DNA of 64,000 bases from Saxidomus purpurata (lineage: Eukaryota; Mollusca; Bivalvia; Venerida; Veneridae), in assembly GCA_022818135.1 (NCBI GenBank), contig JAFMSR010000002.1:29302327-29366326 (forward strand). The letters run 5' to 3'. Shown here piece by piece: positions 10,080 through 24,300 of this stretch. Numbering within the stretch: position 1 is the first letter of the stretch; each line of letters starts with the position of its first letter. The notes under the pieces were generated by a model. The model was not told the DNA's origin. It ran no database searches and worked only from the letters and a program-made list of their open reading frames with translations. The position numbers and the translations under genes were made by a program.

Positions 10080-12287
10080 TGGATGATTGACAAAGTAAAA
10101 CGGACTATAACACAAGCATGCGCTGCGGGCTGCAAAATCTCTTCCTATTTCTTATACGAATTCATGAATCGTCATTATAAGACCTTTAAAATAAGTACAT
10201 ACTGAAATAAAATGATTTAAAATGCAAAAATAAGTTACAAACGGTGTCAAGAAGAAAAATATTTTATTCTACTTTTGAAATTCATTTACATATGTTACGT
10301 TTTTCGCAGTTTAAGGTATGAGTATGCTAAATATGAAAACCGGAAGTAGGTTTTGTCTTTTGTCTCTATTTTGTCTAGGGAACACGAAGTCCCACACTAT
10401 GTGTTTGATTGCTGATTGGCTGAAACTAAGTGGATGCATACGGGAATAATTCTGTTGAAATAATCGCTGTATGATCGATCACGAATGAAATAGGGAGAGA
10501 AAAATCTGGATATAAATTATATTGGACATATTTGTTTTTTTTAAATACTGATATTTTTGGTCGGTGACCACTAAAACTGCCCCGAAAATGGGGTAGGTGT
10601 CATTCAGCTCCAAATTTTTGATAACATTTATAAATTTTGCTATTTTTATCTGGGACAATGATGATTCTGCAAAATAAAATGCATTTTAGCAGTCGGTGAG
10701 AGTTTGGGCAGTCGCACTGGCCAAAAACCTTATAATATTTTTAACAGGTGACACTATGGGCTTTGAAACATTATGGTTAATTCAGGGTTCATGCAGTCTG
10801 ATCATGATCTACTTTGTTCATTTGAACACTTAATGACTTAATAACTACAGACATACACGTTCATTTTAGGAATAAAAGTGTTTAAAACTGTTGCGGTAGG
10901 ACTTTGCTTTATATATAAGCCTTGACAAATGATTCTACATTTTGGCAAGGTTTATCAACAATAGTTTACGTAGCGACAAACAAATAATTGGGGTATATTT
11001 GCTTAGTAACAAAATTACAGAAAATGACGCATATACCTGCCCTAAATGTATAGCTACATGCTCTAATAAACACATTGTAAATCACTGATACCCAAGGGTG
11101 CATGGGGATTTTTTAACATATACAGTCGTGATTTTGAATTCGGAAATGCCCGTACAAAACAACCGGGAAGTTTATCTTAGTAATTTATATATGGTAAAAA
11201 TTGATATCTTACAAGTGACACTTAAACTTTACTAGTATAATTTGTATCGGGTATTAAAATAGCTTGTATGTGTCGGGTTAAAGGGGGCTGAAAGAAAACA
11301 CAACTGTATGCGTGTCTTTATTAAACAGATAGGATAGGATTACAGTGGGAGGAAAGGATAGGTTGGTTATTTGATACGATAAGAGTCATTGTCCATTCAC
11401 CTGTATGTTTAAATTCGAGTGTATTTTTTAAAACAGGGCGGTGTTGGATAAACGCAAATACACACGTGTGTTATTTGCAGTACTGTAGATTACAAAAAAA
11501 TCTTTAAATAGCTCAGGCCGGTACTAATGACAAGCAATGGTTATTTCGACTAGACTAGGCTAATTAATAGCATCGACTCGTTTAACTGTTTTACGACCTT
11601 ACGATGTCTGGATAATTTGATAATATAAACCATTACTCACATAATTTTAACATCGTCGAAATAAGATAACGATATTATTAATAGCAATAAAACTGGACTT
11701 GAAACAAAAGGAATTCTACAGTTTAACCGCGCCGGTAGGTCGAGTAATTAAGGAAACGGGCACCGCTCAGCTGATAACCTTTTGGTTAAAGAGCGATGGT
11801 TTGGAATATAAGTCATAAATGAACGAGGAAACAGCAGTGAGTAGAGAGCATTGGGTTTGTGTTATTGGCGTTGGAATAGCATTAAAGTGACTGGATGAGA
11901 ATTAACCAGAGCTGCCGTAGGTTGTAAAGTACATGCAATTGAAGCGTTGCGTGTGTGTTTAGTCAGTGTTTATCTAATTTATTGAAGGTAAATACCGAAG
12001 TTATCTAAAGGTGATGTTTCGTTAATAAAAAGGAAGATTGAATCATTATTGATAAATAAAATGTTTACAAATTGGACGAAGAAGAGGAAACAACTAAGCG
12101 GATTGTTGATCACAAACAATTTACGTAAAAGTGAAAATTGACGTGTACTTTAATGTTCCGTGCACCTTTGTAACTAAAGATTGATACGTCTGTAAGATGA
12201 TTCGGAAATCGTACTCCAAGTAGAGTGACATAGTTTACTACACATTTGAAAAACAATTTCATAAATCTGTGCTAATTAAAGAACAAT
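10080..12287 (+). other. DAGL upstream region and probable 5' UTR
   Basis: No coding region is recognised. The part just before 12288 is presumably 5' UTR of the lipase gene; its transcription start cannot be fixed. One inverted copy of the recurrent CAGTCTGATCATGATC motif occurs at 10794. Confidence 0.4.
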
Positions 12288-12382
12288 ATGCCTCAGTTAA
12301 TGTTGTTTAATAGAAGCTGGAATATTGGAAGTGATGATTTCGTATTCCCGGGAGTTGTGGACTGTGTCCTGCGAATAGCATG
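12288..12382 (+). CDS. DAGLB: DAGLB exon 1 (residues 1-32)
   Basis: Start codon in CAATATGC context with an in-frame TAA five codons upstream. Encodes the conserved N-terminus and the start of membrane segment 1. It ends two bases into a Trp codon at the donor GTAAGT. Confidence 0.9.
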
Positions 12383-15300
12383 GTAAGTATAAATGATAAC
12401 TTCTTTATTCAGAAAATCTTAACAAGTCCACTTAAAATTTAATCACTGTTGATATCTTCATACTAATTAAGTTTTGTGCATTTGTGCCGAAAGCGTCGTG
12501 TACGTAGCTCGTGGGCTCGAACCCAGAATGTGACAGTCACCACATAAGTTGTGCCCTTTCTATTTTGTCCATAGTTCATACTCCCAAAACTTTGAATGCC
12601 TCTATGTTTATATATGCTTTTCATATTAGATGCGGCTTTCAATGTATACAAATCTGATACGCTTTTCCGCCCAAGGTTGCATATCAATAAAAATCATATA
12701 GAAATGCATTCAATTGTAAATACGGATAAACGTTATATACATAGACAAGATTGTACAAGTTAATAAAACCTTTACCAAGTAGCACATGTGCTTCTGGCTA
12801 CCTAAACGCATACCAAGGGGTCAACGCGAAACTATTCTAAGTGTATTTAGAATTAGGAACAGATAAGATACTGTGCAATATAGTATGCACAGTTCAACAC
12901 CTTTATATTGATTATGTGCAAATCTTCTCTTAAACTGACTATTAAAAGCAAATCGTTAAACTTTGAAAACATAGACATACACAATATCTCAAAGCATATT
13001 GTTTTACATATTCATAAAAGAATTAAGAATTGATTGGGTAAAGTTATAAACTCATTGAAACTGTTCGCTGTCAGTCCGTTTGTTTGCTTATTGATTGATG
13101 TTTAGTCATTACTTAATTAGTTACTGGTCAGTTTATTAGTTCCTCCGTTTATTTACTCGATCAAACCGCATACTCATCCATGAACACATACATATTCGTT
13201 CGTTCCTTCATTCCCTCTTGTTTGTTTAACCACCGTTCCAACGGAATTTTGGTCATTTTAACAGACGGACAATAACCAGTTCCAAATCCTTATCCCCCGT
13301 AAGACTCTGTCAACTTTCTCACATAAAGAGACATCGTCGGCAGCTGGACTCGAACCCATGTCCCTCAATCTATAAGAGGTTACAGTGATTTCAAGTCAGC
13401 GACTCTAACCACACGACCACAGAGGCGGACCCTTTCCTCGTTTAATCAGTCAATAACCTAATCAAAACAATTAATCAGTCGACCAAACAGTGTATTAACT
13501 CACCAATTTACTTGCCGCATTTACTCATCCACTTTGGCATATAGATTCATTCGTTCGTTCGTTCTGACCGTTCGTCTGTCCGTCGATCAATCAATCAACC
13601 AACCTGCCAATCGATCAATTAATCAATCAATCAACCAATCGGCAACTATTCATTCATTCAAGGAAGCAGATATCACACTCATTGCAGATTAACAAAATCA
13701 GATGAAAAAATAAAAAGCCAAAGTACATGACCCAAATTGACATTTTGATTGTTCTTAACTATGTTAATGTTATTCATAATTATACTGTAAATGATACAGA
13801 CGTTCTTGCATAATATATAAACGCATTCGCATTTCCTGTAAAAGGTTTTAGGAAGTTTAGCGTATGGTATAATTTATCTTAACCTACACATTCTGTTATA
13901 TCCTGCTGTATAGATGAGCATGACAACTAAACATGTGCATACATACCGGTATATAGATTGTATATCAAGAAATAGATCAATATAATTATATTTATATATA
14001 TGAGATTGAATTTAGTTCTATTTTATTCATGTTGTAATTTCTATAAGCATACAAACATATACGTTTCACAACTTTAGAAATCTCTTGGCAATAAAGAAAA
14101 ATATTGCTGCTTTGCTATTAATTATATAGAAATACAGTGCAACCTCTCTGGAGCGAACACCCATGGGAACACGGAAATGTGTTTGTTTTAGAGAGGCTTT
14201 GTTTTGGAGAATGTCGATTCCTGATTTAATTGATGCAACGGGAAAGGAATGTGTGTCTTTTTATGGTTGTTGCTCTAGGGTGGTGTTATTCGGGAAGGTT
14301 GAACTGTAACTTTGTGTTTATTGTAGACATAATCTTAAACTAGTAAAATAGTGTCCCAATTAAGAAGGGGGAATGTCAAATATGAGTACTACAAGGAACA
14401 TGTTATACCACGAAAGAAAATGTTACGTATAGGTAAAACAATGTATAAATTGAGTATTGGTAAACATTTTAAATATGAGAATGTTTTGATACATTGAGAA
14501 CAATTGATTAAAGTGTTAAAGCCTACATGTATGTTGATATTAAACTGCACTGGTGACTAACTCCTTACAACACTTGACATTTTGAATTTTATTTTAACAA
14601 TCTGAATTACGAGCACAACTTTTAACTCGAAATTAACATTAATTTAGGATGATTTATGTAAATTCAAACATTAAACATTTTAGAATAAGACCAAATACGT
14701 TTTGTAGATTAAGACAAATATAAGAATTAAGACACACGAATACCATGAAGTATGAACACTGTAAAAGTTTGTTTCCTTAAAGCTGACCAACTGATGCATC
14801 CCCCAGCGATTTTTTTGGCCATTTTGGGAAATAGTCCGGTACCAGACTAATTGGGAAGAATTGCGGCATTTCACTTCAGTTGGGAACAGCAACACTCGCA
14901 TTTTTCATTTCTTTCCGATTTTATTTGAAAATACAACAGAAGCTATTCTCAAACATAAAACAACCATTACATAATTACGGAAATTCATAGTGCACTAATT
15001 TTGTGATATTAATGATTTTCTCAGCCATTTGGGTCCTTTTTTGGGTACCAAACATAGAAGGGGAAAATCACTGGTTCCACAGTTGTGAGGTGTGACTGTA
15101 TTTTACAATGCGGTCGATAATCAACAGCTTAGCTTTGATTGTGCAATGATACAGTATTACTTCAATTTCTATAAAGCGGAAGAAGTAGCTCCGAGCATTT
15201 TGATCGACAGCACGATACCGGTATAAAGATAAATATTTACGCGTAAAACGCTTGTCCGGTTTTATGGCCGTCAGTAAAATATGGTGATTGAAACATGTAC

Positions 15301-18300
15301 ATGTTTAATAAAGAATGATTATTTAAGGAAATGCATCTATAGTACTTCTTTTTATTATCTTTTACGTCTAACCATGAATGTAAAAGAAATTTGGTCATAA
15401 ATGTGGTATACTTTAATAGGCCCATACAATATTTGTTGTAATGTCTTACTTTTATAAAAACCGTTACTAGCTTCCTTCTGCTATCTTAGAATCTGGACAA
15501 CACGTAATTTTAGAGATCACTCTCTTTCTTTTATCTCTTTCTTCTTTCTCAATCTATGGGGGAAAGGATGGGTATATTGCCGTTTGTATATTGCGAAATA
15601 TGTTTGTATGAATCATAGTCTCGTAACAGCAGGCATATGTTGCATTTTTGTAGTAAAATGACGTTTAATGTAGGAAAAAACAAATGATAAAAGCTTATAT
15701 GTATAAGAGCAGTACATGTGTGTACAGCGTGTATGTATTTACGTGCAAGATAAAACGTCTTCCTTCTTTTGGCTTTATGATTATCTTGGATTTTTATAGA
15801 ATAATAATCGTCTGTTTTACACACTCTGTCTCATATTAACCTCTGAAAAATAGGATATAGCCCGTCTAATAACAATATCTGTTATCTCAAAGTAGAAAAT
15901 ACTTGCAAATAGACCAGGTAACTCGAACAGAACCTGAAAGCTTTGCCTTATAGAAACGGATGTTTTGATGCCAAATATATATGTTTTTATCGTAAAGCAT
16001 TGGAAATAAATGAAAACCTGCAGAACTTCCGTAACTGTATTTACTTACAGTTGTTTTTGCTTAACCTACTGCGTACAGACGCGCGAATGACGTACGGGTT
16101 TAACTTACTTTTGAGTTTTGTGAACAACGATTTTCAATTGAGTTAAAAAAAAGAAAACAGGGCCCCCTACCTCTCCGTGGACAAAATATGTCTATTAAAG
16201 CCTTATTATAAACGAATCGGACAGCGTAGGTGAAATATGTCTGAATGTATGACCGTGTCCAAACGTCCTTCAAATGTCATTCTGTATTTAATTTTTTCAG
16301 GTTTGTGATTGTGTTAGTGATGTATAGTGTATACAGTGACGACATCGATGACGACTGCAGTCAAGGAATTCATCTTCATGTATACTTTATAGGACTCTTC
16401 GTTATCCTGGTTCTCACTTCAATATTCGCTGCAATTATAGTTTACATTAGTATGCGAGGAACCATCGCAGACAGCGCTCAGCGACAGAGACTTCCGGTTG
16501 TTCTTTATGCTCGCTTGATTGTTGCAGTTCCGGAAGTTATATGGAATGGACTTGGAACGTATTGGGCCTTTGTGACGTCGAAAGATTGCCACAGAACTAT
16601 TGTTAACATTGCCAAAGGAACAGTTGTTTTTGGTTGGGTGGTACTGGTTATCTGTTTAATAGCTAGTGTGATAGTGTACAATTTATACACGGGCAAAAAT
16701 AAAAAAATAATGCGAAAAGGAATGCGGAGCTTCAAACGGGGCTCAAGAAGACCCTTCTCTCAGACAAAACAGTGGGAGAAAAGGTATAACTAATCGTTAT
16801 TCCACCCAATTCTTTTCGTGATTGATTCATTTCATTTTAGACTTAAACCATATCATTTCTAATTTGTATTCATATCAGCTCAATAGCCAGAACCAATGTA
16901 TGTAAGTTCTGCTTTTACTGTTTAAGTTGATATCTGGTCCATGAATATAAAAGTTCACTGTTTGATCTTTCATCGACAGGTGTAAATGTATGTTTATGTG
17001 TGCGAGCGGTGATGATAGTAACACAAGCGTATTCAGTACCCTGGCAGAACTTAGCGCCGATTACTTTAAGGTAAGATAAATAACATAAAAACATGTGTAG
17101 TTCACATTGTTTGGACTACGAGGGATATCATATAAGTTTTGAGACTGGCCTTATAAAATAAGACTGAAGCTGATTCAAGGCAAATTTCTTGTATCAAATC
17201 TTCAAAAAAAACACCTTAACAAATGTGACCGTTGGTATATTTTTCAATATATATACATGTATCTCCGAGGGTGGTCACAAGGAAATAGCAAACAATGTTG
17301 TTTCCATATGTATGATATTTCAGTAATTTCCTTTGTAGGTTCAGTGTTTTTTTTGGGGCCTTTTTGGGGCCGAAATTCGGCCCCATTCCTCCAAAATTAA
17401 TATATATTTTTCCCCATTTTTGACAAAAAATTCCCCTCAAAATGTGAAAAAATCTTTGATTTATTTAATCAAGAGATGGCCAAACTTGTTATAAAAACAT
17501 GTTTTCATAAATTTAAACGCTTCAGAATCATTTCTGCAATAATTTGATACCTTATATGTGAAATAGTCGACCGAAAACGCCGATTTTTCGTTTGTCACCT
17601 ATTTTCCGACCCCGATTTTGTTATTTTTTCAATGAAAACGGTGTTCCAAAGATTAAAAAAGATACTAATACAATGTTTTCAATTGAAAATAGCAGTATTA
17701 CTTATTATTCATGTGTGTTTTAACACCAATGCTGCTAAGTTATGTTCCTGACACCAGTATTTTTATATAACATTTTGGTATGTTAAATTCCCATGTCTAC
17801 TCTTTATATTTGGCAAAAGGATAATGTCATTAACATGCTTGATAGTTTTTGTTCATAATTACATTTTTAAACAGTATATTTTATACAGTTTCTAAAATCC
17901 CCTTTCTGGCAAAATGACTAAAATTCCCCCCCGGGGGGGGCCCCCCCCTTTCCCCTCAGTCCCCTCCTGACGGGCCCCGCCACCTTTCCCCTCAGACTGA
18001 AAAAAAACACTGAGGTTCTTATCAGTCACTAAGTAACAAACGAAACAAGAATTAGCATAAAGCAAATAAAAACATAAAAGCAACTAAAAGCAAAAGCAAC
18101 TTATTGCACAACAATAATTATGATAGACAGTACTTAAGTAGAATTCATGAATCACTTAAACACAGTAACTGTTATTAATTGTAAAAGGAATTTAACCAAA
18201 TGCATTTGGCGATAGCAAAGCCAGTTGTGTTGTAATTTTTGTTGTGCATGGCTATTGAAACGACCGACAAATTCACAAACATTCGTGTTCATGTATCTGT

Positions 18301-21300
18301 AAGAATTTCTACGGGAGCTCGTAAGTTTCAACACTTTTTGAATACTCCTCGTTATAAAATTTATTTTATAATAGCCACATTTAGACAAACTTAAGTATTA
18401 ATGATTTTGTGCATTTTGATTTTCAGTTGATTCTTGTGTTTCACCAGAAATCGGTATTTCAGCATCGTTAAGCATAAATCTGTCACAACAAGGACATTAG
18501 TTGTTCTTTGTAGTATGAAAATTTAATCATGGAAGTCGCTACAATCATCAATCTTTAACTATCAGCGGAGTAAGGTTTATCAACAATGCAAATGTAATCA
18601 TAAATAATTGTATAATTTGTTTAGAAAAGAATGAAGTATTGTTCAGTGTAAATCTGTTCACGCGGTAAAAAATTATAAGAATAAAGCATGAGAATCAACT
18701 TTAACGCATTCGATACTTTTGTTACTGTCAGCACATTAATTTCTCGTGCAACATATTTTGGCCATATTCGGGCAAGTCGCTTTGCCCTGAATGTTATGCG
18801 AATAAGATTTTCCCTTACGTCAGATTTAATTTCACCACATGAATTAAAACATATGCCAACCGGCACCATGTTGGCAAAAGCAAACAATAATTAATAGAAA
18901 TACTAATTACAAAATATAGGATAATTGTTGGTTTTGGTGTAATATCACGTTATTAATATAGTTTCACCGAATTGGCACCAAAAAAGATACTTCACGGGAG
19001 GCGTAGCCACGAGTGTAAATAGCTACTTTTGGTGTTCACGAGTAAAATTATTGTGATACTACATCGATACAAACATTTTGTTTTGTTCATTGTATGTCTC
19101 ATACTCTACTTTTGTTGAGTTTGCTTGAATAAAATGTCGGAAACCACGGGAGCGTAGCCAAAAGCATAGCAAACAAGACGCCTTTTTAACGACGTCATCG
19201 TCGTATGTTTTCCGGCATTCATTTCGCCCGGTATACATTTTGACGTTAATTCGGGTAGCATATTTTGATAATTTTCAGTGAGTTTATCATAATATAATCC
19301 ACCGTTTTATTTCGATAAACAACCGAACACATGAATTTTAATGTGTATATAATAAAATACCCTTTACCATGCCGCAGCGGATGGTCAGGTGGCACGGCCG
19401 TCCGATCTCTGCCTTCCAAAGCTTGTGTTCGAATTATAACGCTTCAGTTTCCAAACTTTGGTCGAATAAACGCTGTGCGCTGCCAGCTTTTGATCGAGTT
19501 TTTAAGGTCGCTACGTGAACATTAATTTGAAATTATACTAGGTCTTTCACCGATTGAAGGTCGCGGACTTGAGCCCCGATACTGACCGGACTGTCAGTCC
19601 CGGCCGACAGCGGGATTTCTCCCCTGGCGAACTTGCCAAGACTCCAGTAGGACTCCCATACATACTGGTACCTAACAAAATTAGATAATGTATGGAATTT
19701 TGTTTTACCGGACAGTTTTGTCCAAAGATTATGGTTATTTAGGAAAATTGTGTAACACGCGAATAGCCCTAATTTTTCAAATACAGTTGAATACGTGTAA
19801 TAGTGTAACACAACACAAGCAACCCTAGAAGCATCTTCTGATCTCTAGCTTAGAATGTCTTCATCCTTTCCTCACAAAACTGCCACTATGTTTATGCTCC
19901 AGTCATCGTGAATCAGCTTTTCGTTCTCCAAAAGTTGACCAACTTGGCACTGCCCAAACTGTGGCCATTGTCCACCTACTGAATTTGTGTTTTAACTACT
20001 AGTACTAACGTATTTGCTACAAAAGTGATAGGGCATATTTTGAGACAATTTTGCACTTGTGTTTGATTCGTATTTTGTTATGCAGAAAATCAATATGAAT
20101 GCAATGATTTTTACATTTAAATGAATGTTAAAATGTAGGAATAACAGCGTGTTAGGCAAGTAATGAAGGTCTAGAAACTGCGAGTATTGTCCTTTAAAGT
20201 AACGCTGACTCAGCGAAAAGGAAATTCAACAGTTTCCATTTCAACGTATTATATTTCACCGATTTTCAGCAGAATAACAAAAGGAGGTTTGTTGCGTCTG
20301 TTTCATGCTTAGTGCTTTGTAGCTTAGAGAAATTGCATAACTCTGAATTATGCGAAAATAACAGTAAAATATTTCTGTTATCAATTAATAGATAAAAGAT
20401 TTGCAGTTGTCCTTAACTTCATGCAGAGTAATATATTTCTACAGCCTATGTTCGTTCAGGGTTTTCAGGATGTAAAAGCTGGATCTATGTTTACATGAAT
20501 ACATATTTATCACAAACCTATGATTTTATTTGTCTACCTCTCGTCGATTGAGGGTCTCTGGTTCGAGCACCACAACCGATCTGACTCTTTTTTCAAGGCT
20601 GCAGGTTCTACGGAGGAAGAGGGTCTAGAGCTGGTTTGTCTCAGAAACGATATTTATGTAAACATCATACCTGTAGAACGAACTGAAAACTAATTTAAAA
20701 CGTTGAAACTAACCATAAGAAAAAAACGGATGACGTTTTAAAGATGACATTCCCAGATGTCTTCAGTATAGTTAGTTATACATTTCTTCTTCATAATAAT
20801 TGTTTTCTTACTTCTAGAACTGCCAGTACATTGGCTCTTTGTTCATTTTAGGGTGTAGATTTAGTCCCGACGGATGTCGTCGCCGGATTGATACTTCTCA
20901 GCCGTAAGCAGGAGCGTAAGCGACAGAGATTCAGAACCTATGTACAAGATGAGAAAGAAGACATACGGTATAGTATAGTGTTAGTAATCAACTAGCATGC
21001 CTCTGTAGTTGGGCTCCGCATGCTTTTTTATCTTCTCTTTTCACTTAAGTTTTCTTCCGCTTTGTGTGTTCTCGTAAATAGTGATTGAAGTCGTGTTAAT
21101 GAACGGCGACGATAGTAATCCATGGCGTGCAAAGATATGATTCAGAATGCAGTGAGAGATATACGAAAGAATCGTAATTCTTCTATTGTCTTGTTCGGCT
21201 CATCCCACGAAAGAAATTAGATTTATGTCAATGGATACATTTTCAACATATTACAAGAAGTTTTTTCCCCTTTTATCATATATCATATTTTACAGTGTAT

Positions 21301-24300
21301 CTATTTCTATGCTGAACATAGATCGTCTTCTCTCAGTTTGAATAAGTAATATACTCCCGTACATACTATAAATTCTTTAACCTTAGATACTGTATCAGTC
21401 TGATGTCCTAATTTATACATTAATATTTTCGGTAGTTTTTTTCAACTTCCATCATTTTACTGTCGCATGTTAATTCCAACCCATGTATTGACCTAAATCC
21501 CATATAGAGCATTATTGTCCCCACTTTGGCTAATATGTAGGAGTGTTTAACCTGCTATAGTATGGACTTGCCTATATTTATATTTCGATAGTATACCATT
21601 AGGTTTTCCAAGGGATGCTACCTGAAAATTAACTTACTGAATAGACAACAGTATATGCAGATCATGATCAGACTGTGCGGATATTCGGACTGATCCTCCT
21701 CTACATTGGTCGCAAAAGCAAAAACACTTGACGCATGGGCTTCAAAGCCTTTTGGAAGAAGTGAAATTAACATAACTGTCTTGTCTTGTCTTGCCCTGTT
21801 TTGTCGTCAGTTTGGTGAAAGTTTAACTGCATTAAAAGGGCTGAAACCTTTTGTTGGTACTAATTAGTGTGAGCGCAAAAAACTAAACAATGTTACATAT
21901 GGTGCCATTGTATTTTCATTAGTTTTGACTTTAATGTAAGAACAGTTATCTGTCAAAACTACTTTAGAAACATACAGAATTCTCAGTTATATCTTCGGTC
22001 ATATCCTAAGAACTGTCGAATCTAAAGAAAAGTATTACCTGTATTACTATATACCTACAATATTTTGTCAAAAGTACAAGATTTCTTTCACAAATAAATG
22101 CACACAATCAGTATTCAAATTGCTTTCGACGTGGAACTATAAATAACACATTAACCACTCGTTTGTTTTAAGACAGTCGTACATCAAAATTAAATAATAA
22201 CAATTGATTTGAACACGCTGTTTTCTATCTTCACAACACTCGTTTTCAAAAGAACTATCTCAGAAAAGCTTGTTTTCCATAGAACTATCACAGAAACGCT
22301 TGTTTTCCATAGAACTATCCCAGAAACGCTTGTTTTCCATAGAACTATACAAGAAACGCTTGTTTTCATAACTAAGAAGTTCCTTTGATTAAAATGCACC
22401 AATAAAGCTCATATTTGATATACCTATGATTGCAGAAAACTAATCACATTTGATCTAACAACAAATGATCCTATCACTTAACTTTTTATAGAGAACAAAC
22501 AAAATAGGGATAAAGGCAAAGTAATCCAAATGAGGAGACCGACTTACTTTTAGAGAGTATTGATTCGAGAAAACTCACTAAAGCATGTTTGAGAAAATGT
22601 ATAATATAAAGGTATTCATAATACCGTACTTATGATGTAAGCCTCTGTCCTTGTGTTGCAAAATGCAAAGATTGCTGCAGGATCTTGTTCCAGGAAAAGG
22701 AAACTTGACATAGGTCCTTTGAAAGCTCCATGTATTAATACATGGAGACTTTGTTACTTAGAAGCAACGTTGTGGCATCAGGGGCTTTATTGTGGCGTTA
22801 ACTAAAACAAGGCGAAAGGTAATAATGTATGTGCGTTAAATTGGGGCAGGTTTGTGTCTTAATACTTGGTGGACTTTAAACAACTAACGTTGTGCCTTTC
22901 GCACGTAAAAAAGAAAGAATAAATGAGCATGCATAGGCATAGCCAATTTCGTTAGATTTAAACATTTATTTTAAATAAATAAATACATTTGCTTTAAGCA
23001 TTTGGTGCTGCCGTTTGATAACGTAACTTTCACGGCATGTCTGATACAGCAAGATGTATAACTAAGTAGTTTTAACTAAAGAATATCTATTCACTGTGTT
23101 ACCTACATTTCAATTAGTAATAGACATCTCAAGAAATACGAGAATAAAAGATCATGTTACTGTAAATTTCTTGCGAAAACCGATACGTGCATTGATTAGG
23201 AAATAAATTTCACATTTGAGTGATATACCGCGGTTAGTATATCACTGTGTGGAGTGTAGATGCGTAATAATCTTATCACGAATTAATCACTGATTAATTA
23301 CGAAGCATCTAAACGACACACAGTAATATACTAACCGGTATATCACTCAAAAGTAAAATCTATTTCCATTCTAACACGTTAATTTAAACAAAAAAATGTT
23401 CGAATGCGTTTTCATGAAGTCGCTGTCTTCAAACTTGTAGTATTCCGTGCATTCCTTGTATTTCATGAAATTTTCGTTGTTCTTTTTTACTCCTCAAATA
23501 AAACAATATTCGTCTTATTTTTGTTGTTTCTGATATTGCTGGCGATACCGGAAGTGTAGAACATTTTACTACGATTTGTTTTACATCACGTGAATTCATT
23601 CACAACAATGCAAATCCAAGCGTATTAGCGCATGCACACTCATAGATGTTGTGTGAAAATTACGCGAGGGATCTTCAGCAGTCAAATAGTTCCGGACGCC
23701 AAGAGTGATATACTTGGTAGGTATATCACGCTCAAATCCCTCTTTGCCTATATAGGAGAAATTTGCAGTAGTGTTTTGTCGTTTATTCATGTTTATATCG
23801 TTAAAGAAACTATAGGATTAGAAAGTACTTGCATTTCAAGTTGTAAACAATAGGCATGTACGTTTGAACGTATGAAATAGTTACATTGCACTGCTGTAAG
23901 GCCACAGACAGCCAGATCTCACAAGACAATTTTCACCCGTTCTAAGTACCGTTTTGATTTTTGATATTATTTCTTCGAATAAGTTTCGGAACTTCTTCCT
24001 TGTTTTTCATCTTTAAATTTATTAATTATCGTAGAATGGATGTTCCCAGTGTTCAATATGTGTATTTTGCGCGATTATCTGAGAATAAAATTTAAAGAAA
24101 TCATGAAAATTTAAGCCTAAGAAGTGTTTGAGACATTGTTTTTATACTTCAGAGTGTAAGCAAGTATAAGTATACTGTGAACAATGAAGTTAAGGTATAA
24201 GAACACCGATTGCATGTAAGCTGATAGGTATATGTTCACCGAATGCAAGCAAGTTTAGGTATAAGTACACTGATTGCAAGCAAGTTTAGGTATAAGTACA

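Noticed and set aside
15943..16146. 67-codon open frame before DAGLB exon 2
   Set aside because: AT-rich intronic frame with no homology, no splice link to exon 2.
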